Made by a program: the position numbers and the translations under genes
DNA from: Comamonas testosteroni
GTDB lineage: Bacteria; Pseudomonadota; Gammaproteobacteria; Burkholderiales; Burkholderiaceae_C
Direction of reading: 5' to 3'
Assembly (NCBI RefSeq): GCF_003569915.1
Contig: NZ_KZ984454.1
Coordinates: forward strand, 40,274-104,273
DNA length: 64,000 bases
Notes under the pieces: generated by a model
Databases searched by the model: none
Told to the model about the DNA's origin: nothing
The model's input: only the letters and a program-made list of their open reading frames with translations
Shown: positions 17,105 through 27,087 of the stretch, one piece after another
How the letters are laid out: every line of letters begins with the position of its first letter
How positions within the stretch are numbered: the stretch's first letter is position 1

Positions 17105-20100
17105 TTAACGGGCCAGCACAGGTGCCAGAGCCTTGCCCGTATGCGTGCCGATCCTGACCAGTTCCTCCGGCGTGCAAGCGGCCACGATGCGCCCGCCATC
17201 CCTGCCGCCTTCGGGGCCCAGGTCAATGATCCAGTCCGCCTCGGCAATCACATCCAGATCATGCTCGATGACGACCACGCTGTGGCCGCCATCCACCAGC
17301 CGGTGCAGCACATGGATGAGCTTGTCCACATCGGCCATATGCAGGCCCACCGTGGGTTCATCGAGCACATACAGCGTGTGTGGAGCCTTTTGCCCACGGC
17401 GACCAATCTCGTCACGCACCTTGGTCAGCTCGGTCACCAGCTTGATACGCTGAGCCTCACCACCGCTCAAGGTGGGTGATGGCTGGCCCAAGGTCAGATA
17501 GCCCAGGCCCACATCCTTCAACAGCTGCAGCGGGTGGGCGATGCTGGGCATGGTGGCAAAAAAGTCCACCGCTTCATCGACTTCCATCTTCAGCACATCG
17601 CCAATGCTTTTGCCGCGCCAGGTCACGGCCAGCGTTTCGGGGTTGAAGCGCGCGCCGTGGCAGACCTCGCAAGGCACTTTCACATCGGGCAAAAAGCTCA
17701 TTTCGATGGTGCGCACACCCTGGCCTTCGCAAGCCGGGCAGCGGCCTTCACCGGTGTTAAAACTAAAGCGCCCGGCGGCATAGCCACGCGCCTTGGCTTC
17801 CAGCGTTTCGGCAAATAGCTTGCGAATCGTGTCCCAGAAGCCAATATAGGTTGCAGGGCAAGAGCGCGGCGTCTTGCCAATCGGCGTCTGGTCGACTTCG
17901 AGCACGCGGTCAATCGTCTCAAAGCCCTGCAAGCCCTTGCAGCCCACGAGTGCAGGCGACTTGCCTTCATCCATGGCATCGCGTCCAGCCTTGGTAGAGC
18001 GCTGCTGCACCCAGGCCGCCACATTGGTCAGCAGCACATCGCGTGCCAGCGTGGATTTGCCGGAGCCGGATACGCCCGTGACTGCCACCAGGCGTTTGAG
18101 CGGCACACGCGCATCCACACTCTGCAGGTTGTGCATATTCGCACCCAGCACGGTGAGCCATTGCAGCGCATTGCTTTCTTCAACCGCTACCGTTTCAGCA
18201 GCTGCCTGCGCCAGCTTTTTCTTAGATTTGGATGGTTTCTTCTCGACAGCCGAAGACTCCTCTACGGTTGGAGCTTCTGTATTGATAGCAGCTTCAGTCT
18301 TTGGCGGCTCGCCCTCGCCCACCCACAGGCGTGGCTTGAAGGGGTGGCGCATGGCATGCAGCAGATAACGGCCCGTGACCGAATCATCGGCATCCATAAT
18401 GTCCTGCACCGTCCCCTGCGCCACCAGACGCCCCCCGCGAATACCGGCGCTGGGGCCAATATCAATCACATGGTCGGCACGGCGAATCGTGTCTTCGTCA
18501 TGCTCCACCACCACCAGCGTATTGCCCTTGTCACCGAGCTTGTGCAGGGCGTTCAGCAGAATCTGGTTATCGCGCGCGTGCAGGCCAATCGTGGGTTCGT
18601 CCAGCACATAGCAAACACCTTGCAGATTGCTGCCCAGTTGCGCGGCCAGACGAATGCGCTGCGCCTCGCCACCCGACAAAGTTGGCGCACCACGATCCAG
18701 CGTCAGATAGTTGAGACCCACCTCTTCCAGAAACTCAAGACGGCTTTGAATTTCAGGAATCAGATCGCGCGCAATATCGGCCTCACGGCCTGAAAGCGCC
18801 AGCTTTTGTACCCACTGACGCACATCGCTGACCGACAGCTCGGCAATATCGGTAATGCCCACGCCGTGGAACTTTACGGCCCGCGCCGTGGGATTCAAGC
18901 GCGTGCCATGGCATTTGGGGCATTGCACCTCGGCCAGGTCTTCGACTTCCTGGCCTTCAAACTTCACCTCGCGGCCCCGGTTGTCATCGGCGAGCAAAGT
19001 GTCGTCATAAACCTTGCGCTGGTCCTTGGTCAGCTTCACGCCCGTGCCCACGCAATCAGGGCACCAGCCGTGTTTGCTGTTGTAGCTAAAGAGGCGCGGG
19101 TCCAGCTCCGCATAGCTGGTGGCACAAACCGGGCAGGCGCGCTGCGTGGAGAACACCTGCAGCGCACCAATGCCTGCCGTGCTCTGGCCGCCCTGCATGG
19201 CATCAGCCAGATTCTCAATGCCCGAGAGCACATGCAGCACGCCCTTGCCAATCTCCAGCGCCTGGCGCAGATGACCACGCAGCTCTTTTTCATTGGCCGC
19301 CGTCACCGTCACGCTGGCCACGGGCAGCTCAATCGTGTGTTCCTTGAAGCGGTCAATGCGTGGGAAGCCCGTGGTCGGCAAAAACTCGCCATCCACACGC
19401 AGATGTGTATAGCCCTTGGGCCGAGCCCAATCGGCCAGCTCGGTATAGACGCCTTTGCGGTTGACCACCAGCGGCGCCAGCAAACCAATGGTCTGGCCGC
19501 GGAAGTTCGTCATCAGCTGCGCGGCAATGCTCTCTTCGGTCTGCGGCTGCACCACAGCATCATCGTGAATGCAATGCTGCACGCCCAGCTTCACATACAG
19601 CAGGCGCAAGAAGTGCCACACCTCGGTCGTAGTGCCCACCGTGGACTTGCGCCCGCCGCGTGAGAGGCGCTGCTCAATCGCCACCGTGGGCGGAATGCCG
19701 TAGACCGCATCGACCTCGGGCCGCCCCGCGGGCTGCACAATGCTTCGCGCATAAGCGTTCAGCGATTCGAGGTAGCGGCGCTGCCCTTCGTTAAACAAAA
19801 TATCAAAGGCCAGCGTGGACTTGCCCGAGCCCGAAACCCCCGTCACCACATTGAACTTGCCACGCGGCACATCGACCGTCAGCGACTTGAGGTTGTGCTC
19901 TTTGGCATTGACGATTTCAATCGCATTTTTGGCCTGTAGCCCTTGATTTATTTGGGGCTTGCGCTCTGGTTTGTAGAGCATAGGCGCGACTTCGCGCACT
20001 GCTTCCCCACCCACACCCATGGCCAGATCGTATTCACGCAGGGCTTGCGCCGTATGCGAACCTTTGACTTGGCGCACATCTTCGGGCGTACCTTCGGCCA

Positions 20101-23062
20101 CCACCAGGCCACCACCATCACCGCCTTCCGGGCCCAGATCGATCAACCAGTCGCTGGCGCGAATCACGTCCAGATTGTGTTCAATGACAATCAGCGAATG
20201 CCCTGCCTCCAGCAGCTTGCGCAGCGCGCGCATGAGCTTGGCGATATCTTCAAAGTGCAAGCCAGTCGTAGGCTCGTCAAACAGGAATAACGTGCCTTTT
20301 TTGGCCAGCGACTGTTTGCTTTTAGATTGAGCTTTGGCTGCCTCGGCCAGAAAGCCTGCAAGCTTCAAACGCTGTGCTTCGCCGCCCGACAAGGTGGGCA
20401 CAGGCTGGCCCAGCTTCACATATTCCAAGCCCACATCAACAATGGGCTGCAGCGCGCGAATCACATCGCGGTCTTGCGAGAACAGCAGCGCCGCTTCGGC
20501 AACCGTCAGCTCCAGCACATCGGCGACGTTCATGGTTTTGCCGCTGCGCTCAATCTTCACTTCTAGAATTTCAGGACGGTAACGCGTGCCATTGCAATCG
20601 GGGCAGCGCAGATACACGTCTGACAGAAACTGCATCTCCACATGCTCAAAGCCCGAGCCGCCGCATGTGGGGCAGCGACCATCGCCGCTGTTAAAGCTGA
20701 ACTTGGCAGCGGTATAGCCACGCTGGCGCGAGAGTGAGGCCACGGCAAACAGCTCACGAATCGCATCCCAAGCACCCACATAGCTGACCGGGTTGGAGCG
20801 CGCCGTCTTGCCAATGGGCGACTGGTCCACAAACATCACATCGGCCAGATGATCTGCGCCCATCAGGCGATCAAACGCGCCCGCTGCATCGGTCGGCTTG
20901 CCAAAGTGGCGCATCAGCGCGGGCACCAGTACATCCTGAATCAGCGTGGATTTGCCGGAGCCAGAAACGCCGGTGATGGTGACCAAGCGCTGCAGCGGAA
21001 AGTCCACGCTGATATCGCGCAGATTGTGCTCACGCGCGCCTTCCAGAATCAGGCGCGGCGTGCTCTCGGTCACCATGCGTTTAAGACCAAAGCCTACTTG
21101 CTTGCGGCCGCCCAGGTAAGCGCCGGTCAGCGTATCGGCATGGCGCAAGTCTTCAGGTGTGCCATCAAACACGATCTGGCCGCCGCGCGCGCCGGGGCCA
21201 GGGCCCATGTCGATCATGCGGTCGGCGGCAAACATCACGGCGGGGTCATGCTCTACCACCACCAGCGTATTACCTGCATCGCGCAGGCGTTGCATGGCTT
21301 CAGTGATGCGCTCCATATCGCGCGGGTGCAGGCCAATCGATGGCTCGTCGAGCACAAACAAGGTGTTGACCAGCGAGGTGCCCAGCGCCGTCGTCAAGTT
21401 GATGCGCTGCACCTCGCCGCCACTGAGCGTGCGGCTTTGTCTGTCCAGCGTGAGGTAGCCAATGCCCACATCACAGAGATACTGCAAGCGCGTCATGATT
21501 TCCTCATGCAGCATCTTGAGCGCCTGGGCTTCACCGTCGTTTTTATCGGCCTTGGCGGCAGGTGCCAGTTGCGCAAAAAAGTCCCGTAAACGCGTGATGG
21601 GCAGGCGCATCAAATCATGCAGGCACAGGCCGGGCAGGCTGTCGAGCTGCTCGCGACTCCAGCCCACGCCATGCGGCATAAAGCGCTGGTATTTGCCGCT
21701 TTCGTCGTTGGGTGGCAACACCGCATCGGCGCTTTGCCTGCTGCCAATACGCCAGAGCAGGCTTTCAGTCTTGAGGCGCGCACCGCCACAGGTAGGGCAT
21801 TCGGTGTAGCTGCGGTACTTGGACAGCAAAACCCGGATATGCATTTTGTAGGCCTTGCTTTCGAGGTACTCGAAATAGCGGCGTATGCCATACCAGGTCT
21901 GCGTCCACTTGCCATTCCATTTGGGTGAGCCTTCGATGACCCAGTCTTTTTGCTCCTTGGTCAGCTTGGCCCAGGCCGTATCACGCGGAATGCCTTCGGC
22001 TTCGGCATGGCGCATCAAATCGTCTTGAATTTCTTTCCAGGCTGGCGTCTGAATCGGCTTGATCGCGCCAGTGCGCAAAGTCAGCTTGTCGTTGGGAATC
22101 ACCAGCCCCCAGTCCACCCCAATCACACGCCCAAAGCCGCGGCAGTCTTCGCAAGCACCCACGGCAGAGTTGAACGAGAACAGCGAGGGAATAGGCTCGT
22201 GATAAGACAGATTGCTCTCAGGGCAATGCAGACCTTGCGAGAACTTCCACAGCTCGGGCTCTGCGCCCTCCACACCGCTTTCAGGCAGCACATAGACCGT
22301 GAGCCTGCCGCTGCCGCGCTTAAGGCCCACCTCAATCGCTTCCATGGCCCGCACACGCTCGGCCTTGCTCAAACGAAAGCGGTCGGCAATGACGTCCAGC
22401 ACCTTGATTTTTTCAGGTGCAGGCTTGGCTTTTTTCTTGCCCTTGGCGGCTGCTTCATCACTGGCCTGTTGGGCGCGCTCTACCTCACGCTCAGCCTGCA
22501 CCTTGGTAAAGCCGCTGGCCGACAGCCATTGCTCCACTTCTTCGGCCGTGGTGTTGGCCGGCAGATCTACGGGAAAGGTAATCGCAATGCGTGGATCACC
22601 AACCGCTTCACAGCGCTGCAGCAGCTCGGCATAAATCGAGTCGGCCGTGTCGTGGCTGACGGGCAAGGCCGTTTGACGATCGAACAGATGGCCCGCACGC
22701 GCAAACAGCAGCTTGAGGTGATCATTGATCTCCGTCATCGTGCCCACGGTAGAGCGCGAGTTGCGCACCGGATTGGTCTGGTCAATCGCAATCGCGGGTG
22801 GCACGCCTTCGACCTTGTCCACAGCCGGTTTGTCCATGCGATCCAGAAACTGGCGCGCATAGGCCGAGAAGGTCTCCACATAGCGGCGCTGGCCTTCGGC
22901 ATACAGCGTGTCAAACACCAGGCTGGATTTGCCGGAGCCACTGGGGCCGGTGACCACCGTCAGTTCACCGGTGCGGATATCGATGTCCAGATTGCGAAGA
23001 TTGTGCTGGCGAGCACCACGGATGCGAATCAGACCCTGCGTCATAGTGTTTGGCTTTTTCAT
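17105..23062 (-). CDS. uvrA: Giant UvrA: two excinuclease ABC subunit A units fused in tandem
   Basis: UvrA recognises damaged DNA with UvrB in nucleotide excision repair. A normal UvrA is about 940 residues and works as a dimer. This product is about 1985 residues and holds four ABC ATPase halves. Walker A motifs lie near residues 40 ([10 protein letters not shown]), 700 ([10 protein letters not shown]), 1080 ([10 protein letters not shown]) and 1665 ([10 protein letters not shown]). Four LSGGEAQR or LSGGEVQR signatures and four DEPTx[11 protein letters not shown] blocks are present. Zinc-binding pairs include CPTCGGSGF...CPDC and CPACEGQGV...CEVC. Each unit has its own UvrA insertion domain. 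Lys/Ala/Glu-rich linkers lie near residues 215-230, 1040-1060 and 1590-1640. The start is the ATG encoding MKKPNTM; the frame also opens at a TTG 9 nt earlier. Doublet UvrA proteins are known, for example in Chlamydia. Confidence 0.93.
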   Translation of the reverse strand: MKKPNTMTQGLIRIRGARQHNLRNLDIDIRTGELTVVTGPSGSGKSSLVFDTLYAEGQRRYVETFSAYARQFLDRMDKPAVDKVEGVPPAIAIDQTNPVRNSRSTVGTMTEINDHLKLLFARAGHLFDRQTALPVSHDTADSIYAELLQRCEAVGDPRIAITFPVDLPANTTAEEVEQWLSASGFTKVQAEREVERAQQASDEAAAKGKKKAKPAPEKIKVLDVIADRFRLSKAERVRAMEAIEVGLKRGSGRLTVYVLPESGVEGAEPELWKFSQGLHCPESNLSYHEPIPSLFSFNSAVGACEDCRGFGRVIGVDWGLVIPNDKLTLRTGAIKPIQTPAWKEIQDDLMRHAEAEGIPRDTAWAKLTKEQKDWVIEGSPKWNGKWTQTWYGIRRYFEYLESKAYKMHIRVLLSKYRSYTECPTCGGARLKTESLLWRIGSRQSADAVLPPNDESGKYQRFMPHGVGWSREQLDSLPGLCLHDLMRLPITRLRDFFAQLAPAAKADKNDGEAQALKMLHEEIMTRLQYLCDVGIGYLTLDRQSRTLSGGEVQRINLTTALGTSLVNTLFVLDEPSIGLHPRDMERITEAMQRLRDAGNTLVVVEHDPAVMFAADRMIDMGPGPGARGGQIVFDGTPEDLRHADTLTGAYLGGRKQVGFGLKRMVTESTPRLILEGAREHNLRDISVDFPLQRLVTITGVSGSGKSTLIQDVLVPALMRHFGKPTDAAGAFDRLMGADHLADVMFVDQSPIGKTARSNPVSYVGAWDAIRELFAVASLSRQRGYTAAKFSFNSGDGRCPTCGGSGFEHVEMQFLSDVYLRCPDCNGTRYRPEILEVKIERSGKTMNVADVLELTVAEAALLFSQDRDVIRALQPIVDVGLEYVKLGQPVPTLSGGEAQRLKLAGFLAEAAKAQSKSKQSLAKKGTLFLFDEPTTGLHFEDIAKLMRALRKLLEAGHSLIVIEHNLDVIRASDWLIDLGPEGGDGGGLVVAEGTPEDVRQVKGSHTAQALREYDLAMGVGGEAVREVAPMLYKPERKPQINQGLQAKNAIEIVNAKEHNLKSLTVDVPRGKFNVVTGVSGSGKSTLAFDILFNEGQRRYLESLNAYARSIVQPAGRPEVDAVYGIPPTVAIEQRLSRGGRKSTVGTTTEVWHFLRLLYVKLGVQHCIHDDAVVQPQTEESIAAQLMTNFRGQTIGLLAPLVVNRKGVYTELADWARPKGYTHLRVDGEFLPTTGFPRIDRFKEHTIELPVASVTVTAANEKELRGHLRQALEIGKGVLHVLSGIENLADAMQGGQSTAGIGALQVFSTQRACPVCATSYAELDPRLFSYNSKHGWCPDCVGTGVKLTKDQRKVYDDTLLADDNRGREVKFEGQEVEDLAEVQCPKCHGTRLNPTARAVKFHGVGITDIAELSVSDVRQWVQKLALSGREADIARDLIPEIQSRLEFLEEVGLNYLTLDRGAPTLSGGEAQRIRLAAQLGSNLQGVCYVLDEPTIGLHARDNQILLNALHKLGDKGNTLVVVEHDEDTIRRADHVIDIGPSAGIRGGRLVAQGTVQDIMDADDSVTGRYLLHAMRHPFKPRLWVGEGEPPKTEAAINTEAPTVEESSAVEKKPSKSKKKLAQAAAETVAVEESNALQWLTVLGANMHNLQSVDARVPLKRLVAVTGVSGSGKSTLARDVLLTNVAAWVQQRSTKAGRDAMDEGKSPALVGCKGLQGFETIDRVLEVDQTPIGKTPRSCPATYIGFWDTIRKLFAETLEAKARGYAAGRFSFNTGEGRCPACEGQGVRTIEMSFLPDVKVPCEVCHGARFNPETLAVTWRGKSIGDVLKMEVDEAVDFFATMPSIAHPLQLLKDVGLGYLTLGQPSPTLSGGEAQRIKLVTELTKVRDEIGRRGQKAPHTLYVLDEPTVGLHMADVDKLIHVLHRLVDGGHSVVVIEHDLDVIAEADWIIDLGPEGGRDGGRIVAACTPEELVRIGTHTGKALAPVLAR
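19922..19972 (-). repeat. Probable in-frame AT-rich repeat in the uvrA inter-unit linker
   Basis: On the minus strand the sequence reads GCGCAAGCCCCAAATAAATC then AAGGGCTACAGGCCAAAAAT. It resembles the dispersed ATAGCTG-family element (GCGCTTGATAAATA, GCGCTA, GGCCAAAAA). It encodes the linker residues [13 protein letters not shown] that join the two UvrA units. The match is by eye. Confidence 0.4.
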
Positions 23063-23128
23063 GGAGGCCAAACATTCTAGGCAGTCTTGCTATGCACCCT
23101 TGTCTTTCATGTGCATTGCTATCTGCAC

Positions 23129-23152
23129 AAAAAAGCCCCGTTAGACGGGGCC
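23129..23152 (-). terminator. Intrinsic terminator of the 52-aa membrane protein gene
   Basis: Read on the minus strand, GCCCCGT-CTA-ACGGGGC is followed by six T residues. Confidence 0.8.
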
Positions 23153-23169
23153 TTGATCTGCTGTGGCGC

Positions 23170-23328
23170 TCATTTGGGCTGTGCTGAAGGTGTCGAGACT
23201 GGTGCCGGGGCATGCACTGCATCTGCTCCATGCTTTTCTCCACTCATGTCCACGCTGTCACCTGCCTTGAAAATCGCAAACAGCGATATCGCCGCAAACA
23301 CCACAAATCCGATAGCCAGTTTCCACAT
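23170..23328 (-). CDS. Small single-span membrane protein, hypothetical
   Basis: The 52-residue product starts MWKLAIGFVVFAAISLFAIF, one strong membrane helix. It continues with a hydrophilic, Ala/Pro/Ser-rich tail (VDMSGEKHGAD ... PVSTPSAQPK). The ATG follows GGAGACTGAT, a good ribosome-binding site, and a T-tailed hairpin follows the stop, so it is transcribed and translated on its own. It sits between the porin and the uvrA gene on the same strand. I do not recognise a family. Confidence 0.7.
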   Translation of the reverse strand: MWKLAIGFVVFAAISLFAIFKAGDSVDMSGEKHGADAVHAPAPVSTPSAQPK

Positions 23329-23431
23329 ATCAGTCTCCAGAATCGTTATGAATAGCGGACCAAGGTCGCGCATCACCATTGAACCGAAATCAGTTTGCGC
23401 GTGGCTTACTGCAACGGCTGGAATACATAAG

Positions 23432-23460
23432 AAAAAACCCCATGTCTTGCGACATGGGGT
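23432..23460 (-). terminator. Intrinsic terminator of the porin gene
   Basis: A perfect 10-bp stem (ACCCCATGTC / GACATGGGGT) has a 4-nt loop and six T residues on the minus strand. Confidence 0.88.
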
Positions 23461-23529
23461 ATGAACTTGGAGTAATGGTCTGCATTATCAGCTGCAGGTG
23501 CTGGAGACACCGCTTACGCGGTGCACAAA

Positions 23530-24537
23530 TTAGAAGTTGTGGCGCACGCCCAGAGCGAAGGAGCTGAAGCTCTCGCCTGCTGGGCCCTTATATGCCAGAG
23601 CATCGCCGTTGTTCACACGTGTGTAGTAGCCATACACCTTGGTGCGCTTGCTCAGGTTGTAGTTGTAGCCCAGTGTCCACTGAGTAGCTGCAGAGTCAGC
23701 AATATGGCTCCACTTTCCTGCGCGACCCACGTTGGCGTGGAATTCCGAAGCACCCATGGTGTACATGGCCGACAGACGGAAGTTGTTACGCGAGCCAGCG
23801 CCGGTGGCCAGCCACTGGTTGTCATCCTTGTTACGCTGGTAGTAAGCACCCAGTGTCACTTGACCAAAAGTGTACAGACCGCGCAGAGCTGCTTGCCAGT
23901 TGCTGTTGACGACGCTGTAGCCTGCGCCCAATTGCAGTGCTCCAACGTTGTAGTTGGCCGCCAGGTCGTAACCATTCTTGCGAGGCAGAGTGGTGTCTTT
24001 CTCGTGCAGAGACACGGAGGCATCAACCGTCAGGCCACCCATGCTAGGCGTGCGGTAGCCAATCTTGTTCTTGGTGCTCATGCCGCCGAACCAAACGGGA
24101 TCGTAGTACAGAGCATCAGAAGAAGAACCTGTATCGTGGTTATGCATGCTGATGTAGTCAGCAGTTGCATAGTAGGACTCAGGAACAAAGTTACCCAGAC
24201 GGATCATGCCGAAGTTACCCGACAGGTTCACTTCGCTCTGACGAGCAAATGACATGCCGGTAGTGGCGTGAGTCCAGCCAGAGCCAGTACCTGTATCAGA
24301 GTTGAAACCGCTTTCCAGCACGAAGCCAGCCTTGAGGCCACCGCCCAGATCCTCTGTACCACGGATGCCCCAACGCGAGGCATTGTTTTCCATGCTGGTG
24401 TTTTTGACATCACCATTTTTTGTACGCTCAACTGTGGTGTTGATACGGCCATACAGCGTCACGCTGCTCTGTGCCATTGCGGCGGTTGTACCCATCACTG
24501 CCAGTGCGGCCAGAGCGATGCGAGTCATCTTGGTCAT
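23530..24537 (-). CDS. Gram-negative general porin (Omp32/OmpC-like)
   Basis: A 335-residue outer-membrane 16-strand trimeric porin. The signal peptide (MTKMTRIALAALAVMGTTAAMA) is cut before QSSVTLYG, the standard N-terminus of betaproteobacterial porins. SRWGIRGTEDLGGGLKAGF and LYGRINTTVE are family hallmarks. The last residue is Phe (ALGVRHNF), as needed for insertion by the BAM complex. Lower GC and preferred-codon bias suggest high expression. It is monocistronic with its own strong terminator. The Delftia anion-selective porin Omp32 is the closest relative I recall. Confidence 0.94.
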   Translation of the reverse strand: MTKMTRIALAALAVMGTTAAMAQSSVTLYGRINTTVERTKNGDVKNTSMENNASRWGIRGTEDLGGGLKAGFVLESGFNSDTGTGSGWTHATTGMSFARQSEVNLSGNFGMIRLGNFVPESYYATADYISMHNHDTGSSSDALYYDPVWFGGMSTKNKIGYRTPSMGGLTVDASVSLHEKDTTLPRKNGYDLAANYNVGALQLGAGYSVVNSNWQAALRGLYTFGQVTLGAYYQRNKDDNQWLATGAGSRNNFRLSAMYTMGASEFHANVGRAGKWSHIADSAATQWTLGYNYNLSKRTKVYGYYTRVNNGDALAYKGPAGESFSSFALGVRHNF

Positions 24538-24762
24538 TCAATGCTCCTAATCTTGAGATCGTGTTTTTGCACCGCATTGGCTTGTAGGTTTTGAGCCCCC
24601 TCGCGGCTAGGAGCAATTCTAGGTGTGCGCTTAATAAAAGCTTGATCTGCATCTCAAAAAAATGAGCATTTGATGCTTTGTTGCCACACTGCTGAAACAC
24701 AGTCGAGATAAATAGAAAAGCCCGCGAGCTTGCGCTGCGCAGGCATGGATTTCATCTCAAAT

Positions 24763-24792
24763 AGTGCTGCCATTTATGCAGCACTTTGATGA
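24763..24792 (-). terminator. Hairpin after the MHS transporter gene
   Basis: AGTGCTGC pairs with GCAGCACT around a 7-nt loop, just beyond the stop at 24797. On the minus strand the tail is only ATTTGAG, so termination strength is doubtful. Confidence 0.4.
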
Positions 24793-24796
24793 GAGA

Positions 24797-26479
24797 TTAG
24801 TCTTCCGCGTAGATATCGCGGTCCTTGGTTTCAGGCACGAACAGGGTACCGATCACGGCCGTAATACCGGCGATGATGATGGGGTACCACAGGCCGTTAT
24901 ACATATTGCCGGTCTGCGCCACGATGGCGAAGGACATGGTAGGCAGCAGGCCACCAAACCAGCCATTGCCGATGTGGTAGGGCAGGCTCATCGAGGTGTA
25001 GCGGATGCGTGTGGGGAACAGTTCCACCAACATGGCAGCGATGGGGCCATAGACCATGGTCACCAGCAGCACCAGATAGAACAGGATGGCGACCATCATG
25101 GGCTTGTTCATCTTGGCTGGGTCTGCCTTGTCAGGATAGCCATCCTTCTTCAGTGTTTCAGTCACTGCCTTGCTGAACTCGGCGCCCTTGGCCTTGAGGT
25201 CGTCAGGGCTCAGGCCAGTCATGGAGTAGCTGGGAATGGTGTCGCTGCCAATCTTGATCACGGCAGGCGTGCCTGCAGGTGCAACTTCGCTTTCATAGCT
25301 GACCGAGCGATTGGCCAGGGCTTGCTTGGCCACGTCGCAGGAGCTGGTGAACTTGGCAGTACCTGTGGGGTTGAACTGGAACGAGCACTCTGCAGGGTCA
25401 GCAACGATCACCACCTTGTTCTTGGCTTGCGCAGCAGCCAGATCAGGGTTGGCAGCTTCGGTCAGCGCCTTGAAGGCGGGGAAGTAAGTCAGCACAGCCA
25501 GAATGCAACCCAGCATGATGATGGGCTTGCGGCCGATCTTGTCGGAGAGCGTACCGAAGATCACAAAGAAAGGCGTACCAAGCAGCAGCGCTGCAGCAAT
25601 CATCAGGTTGGCCGTAACAGCATCGACCTTGAGCTGCTGGGTCAGGAAAAACAGTGCATAGAACTGACCTGTGTACCAGACCACGGCCTGACCTGCGGTC
25701 AAACCGACCAGCGCCAGAATCACGATCTTCAGGTTCTTCCATTGACCGAAGGACTCTGTCAGCGGAGCTTTGGAGACCTTGCCCTCAGCCTTCATCTTCT
25801 GGAATGCAGGCGACTCGGACAGCGTCATGCGAATCCAGACCGAGATAGCCAGCAGCAGGATGGAGACCAGGAAAGGAATGCGCCAGCCCCAGTCGGCAAA
25901 AGCCTCTTCACCGACGGAAGTACGCACACCCAGGATCACCAGCAGCGACAGGAACAGGCCCAGCGTGGCAGTTGTCTGAATCCAGGAAGTGTAGGCACCA
26001 CGCTTGCCATGCGGCGCATGCTCGGCCACATAGGTTGCAGCGCCGCCGTACTCACCACCCAGAGCCAGACCTTGCAGCATGCGCAGCGCGATCAGGATAA
26101 CGGGCGCAGCCACGCCAATGCTGGCGTAGTTGGGCAAGATACCCACGATGAACGTGGACAGACCCATGATCAGAATCGTCACCAGGAAGGTGTACTTGCG
26201 TCCGATCATGTCGCCCAGACGGCCGAACACCAGCGCACCAAATGGACGCACGATAAAGCCCGCAGCAAAGGCCAGCAGCGCGAAGATGAAGGCAGAGCCT
26301 GAATCCAGTCCGCTAAAGAACTGCTTGGCGATGATGGCCGCCAGCGAACCGTACAGATAGAAGTCGTACCACTCGAAAACCGTTCCTAGCGAAGACGCAA
26401 AAATGACTTTGCGCTCTTCGGGGCTCATCGGCCTTGCAGCCGCCTTCCCCCCCATATTTGCTGTCGCATTACTGGCCAT
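24797..26479 (-). CDS. MHS-family MFS transporter (proline/betaine/alpha-ketoglutarate type) with large external loop
   Basis: A 560-residue metabolite:H+ symporter in the inner membrane. The start of the first helix (SSLGTVFEWYDFYLYGSLAA) and the loop FGRLGDMIGRKYTF are classic for the MHS group, whose members import proline/betaine, citrate, alpha-ketoglutarate or aromatic acids. GGEYGGAATYVAEHAP after helix 4 is also typical. Unusually, about 110 extra residues lie between two C-half helices, near residues 360-470. They include a Cys pair (AECSFQF ... SSCDVAK) and many Lys/Asp/Ala, and are probably periplasmic. Most MHS proteins are 430-450 residues. The substrate is unknown. It diverges from the DUF485-ActP operon. 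Confidence 0.85.
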   Translation of the reverse strand: MASNATANMGGKAAARPMSPEERKVIFASSLGTVFEWYDFYLYGSLAAIIAKQFFSGLDSGSAFIFALLAFAAGFIVRPFGALVFGRLGDMIGRKYTFLVTILIMGLSTFIVGILPNYASIGVAAPVILIALRMLQGLALGGEYGGAATYVAEHAPHGKRGAYTSWIQTTATLGLFLSLLVILGVRTSVGEEAFADWGWRIPFLVSILLLAISVWIRMTLSESPAFQKMKAEGKVSKAPLTESFGQWKNLKIVILALVGLTAGQAVVWYTGQFYALFFLTQQLKVDAVTANLMIAAALLLGTPFFVIFGTLSDKIGRKPIIMLGCILAVLTYFPAFKALTEAANPDLAAAQAKNKVVIVADPAECSFQFNPTGTAKFTSSCDVAKQALANRSVSYESEVAPAGTPAVIKIGSDTIPSYSMTGLSPDDLKAKGAEFSKAVTETLKKDGYPDKADPAKMNKPMMVAILFYLVLLVTMVYGPIAAMLVELFPTRIRYTSMSLPYHIGNGWFGGLLPTMSFAIVAQTGNMYNGLWYPIIIAGITAVIGTLFVPETKDRDIYAED

Positions 26480-26775
26480 GCTTGTCTCCTTGGATTATTG
26501 AAATATCAGGCGCTGCCAATTCACCTGTTTTTCCAATATCAAAGTGGCAACTGACCGCTAACTTACAAAAAACCGGTTTGTAAAAATTCAAGACAAGGCT
26601 TTTCCCGACCCTGTCAGCACTTACCCGGACGCATTTTTTTTCGATATGAAAAACCGGGTGAAAACACCAATAACGTAAGTAAGGAGGCGGTCAGATCGGC
26701 TTCACAGAATGGCCCGGCCTTCACAGCAATTCATATCGATAAGAGCGTGCGGGCTGTATTCCAAGGAGACAAACT
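26480..26775. promoter_or_regulatory. Divergent promoter region of the MHS transporter and DUF485-actP
   Basis: This 296-nt gap has no gene. It is AT-richer than its surroundings and holds an inverted repeat at 26563-26583 (TTACAAA ... TTTGTAA around a central AACCGGTT), a plausible operator. AAGGAGA lies 8 nt before the GTG start of the DUF485 gene. No binding protein can be named. Confidence 0.4.
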
Positions 26776-27087
26776 GTGACTGACTCGGCAACCGAGAAAA
26801 TTCAACGCAATCCTGTCTATCAGGAACTGCGCCGCAAACGCAATCGACTGGGCTTTGTTTTAACGCTGCTGATGCTGGTTGTTTACTACGGCTACGTGGC
26901 ACTGATCGCTTTCGACAAAGAGCTTCTGGCCCAGCCGCTTAGCAGCACTGGCGTCACCACACTGGGCATTCCGATTGCCCTGTTCGTGATCGTGTTCACC
27001 GTGGCCATCACGCTGTTCTACATCCGCCGTGCGAACAATGAGTTCGACCAGCTGACCCAGCAAATCCTGAAGGACGCCCAGAAATGA
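26776..27087 (+). CDS. yjcH: DUF485 membrane protein (YjcH-like)
   Basis: A 103-residue inner-membrane protein with two helices ([20 protein letters not shown] and [19 protein letters not shown]) in the DUF485/YjcH pattern. The GTG start follows AAGGAGA. The gene overlaps the symporter gene by 4 nt (ATGA), as yjcH and actP are paired in many proteobacteria. It is assumed to assist the acetate symporter; its precise role is not established. Confidence 0.9.
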   Translation: MTDSATEKIQRNPVYQELRRKRNRLGFVLTLLMLVVYYGYVALIAFDKELLAQPLSSTGVTTLGIPIALFVIVFTVAITLFYIRRANNEFDQLTQQILKDAQK

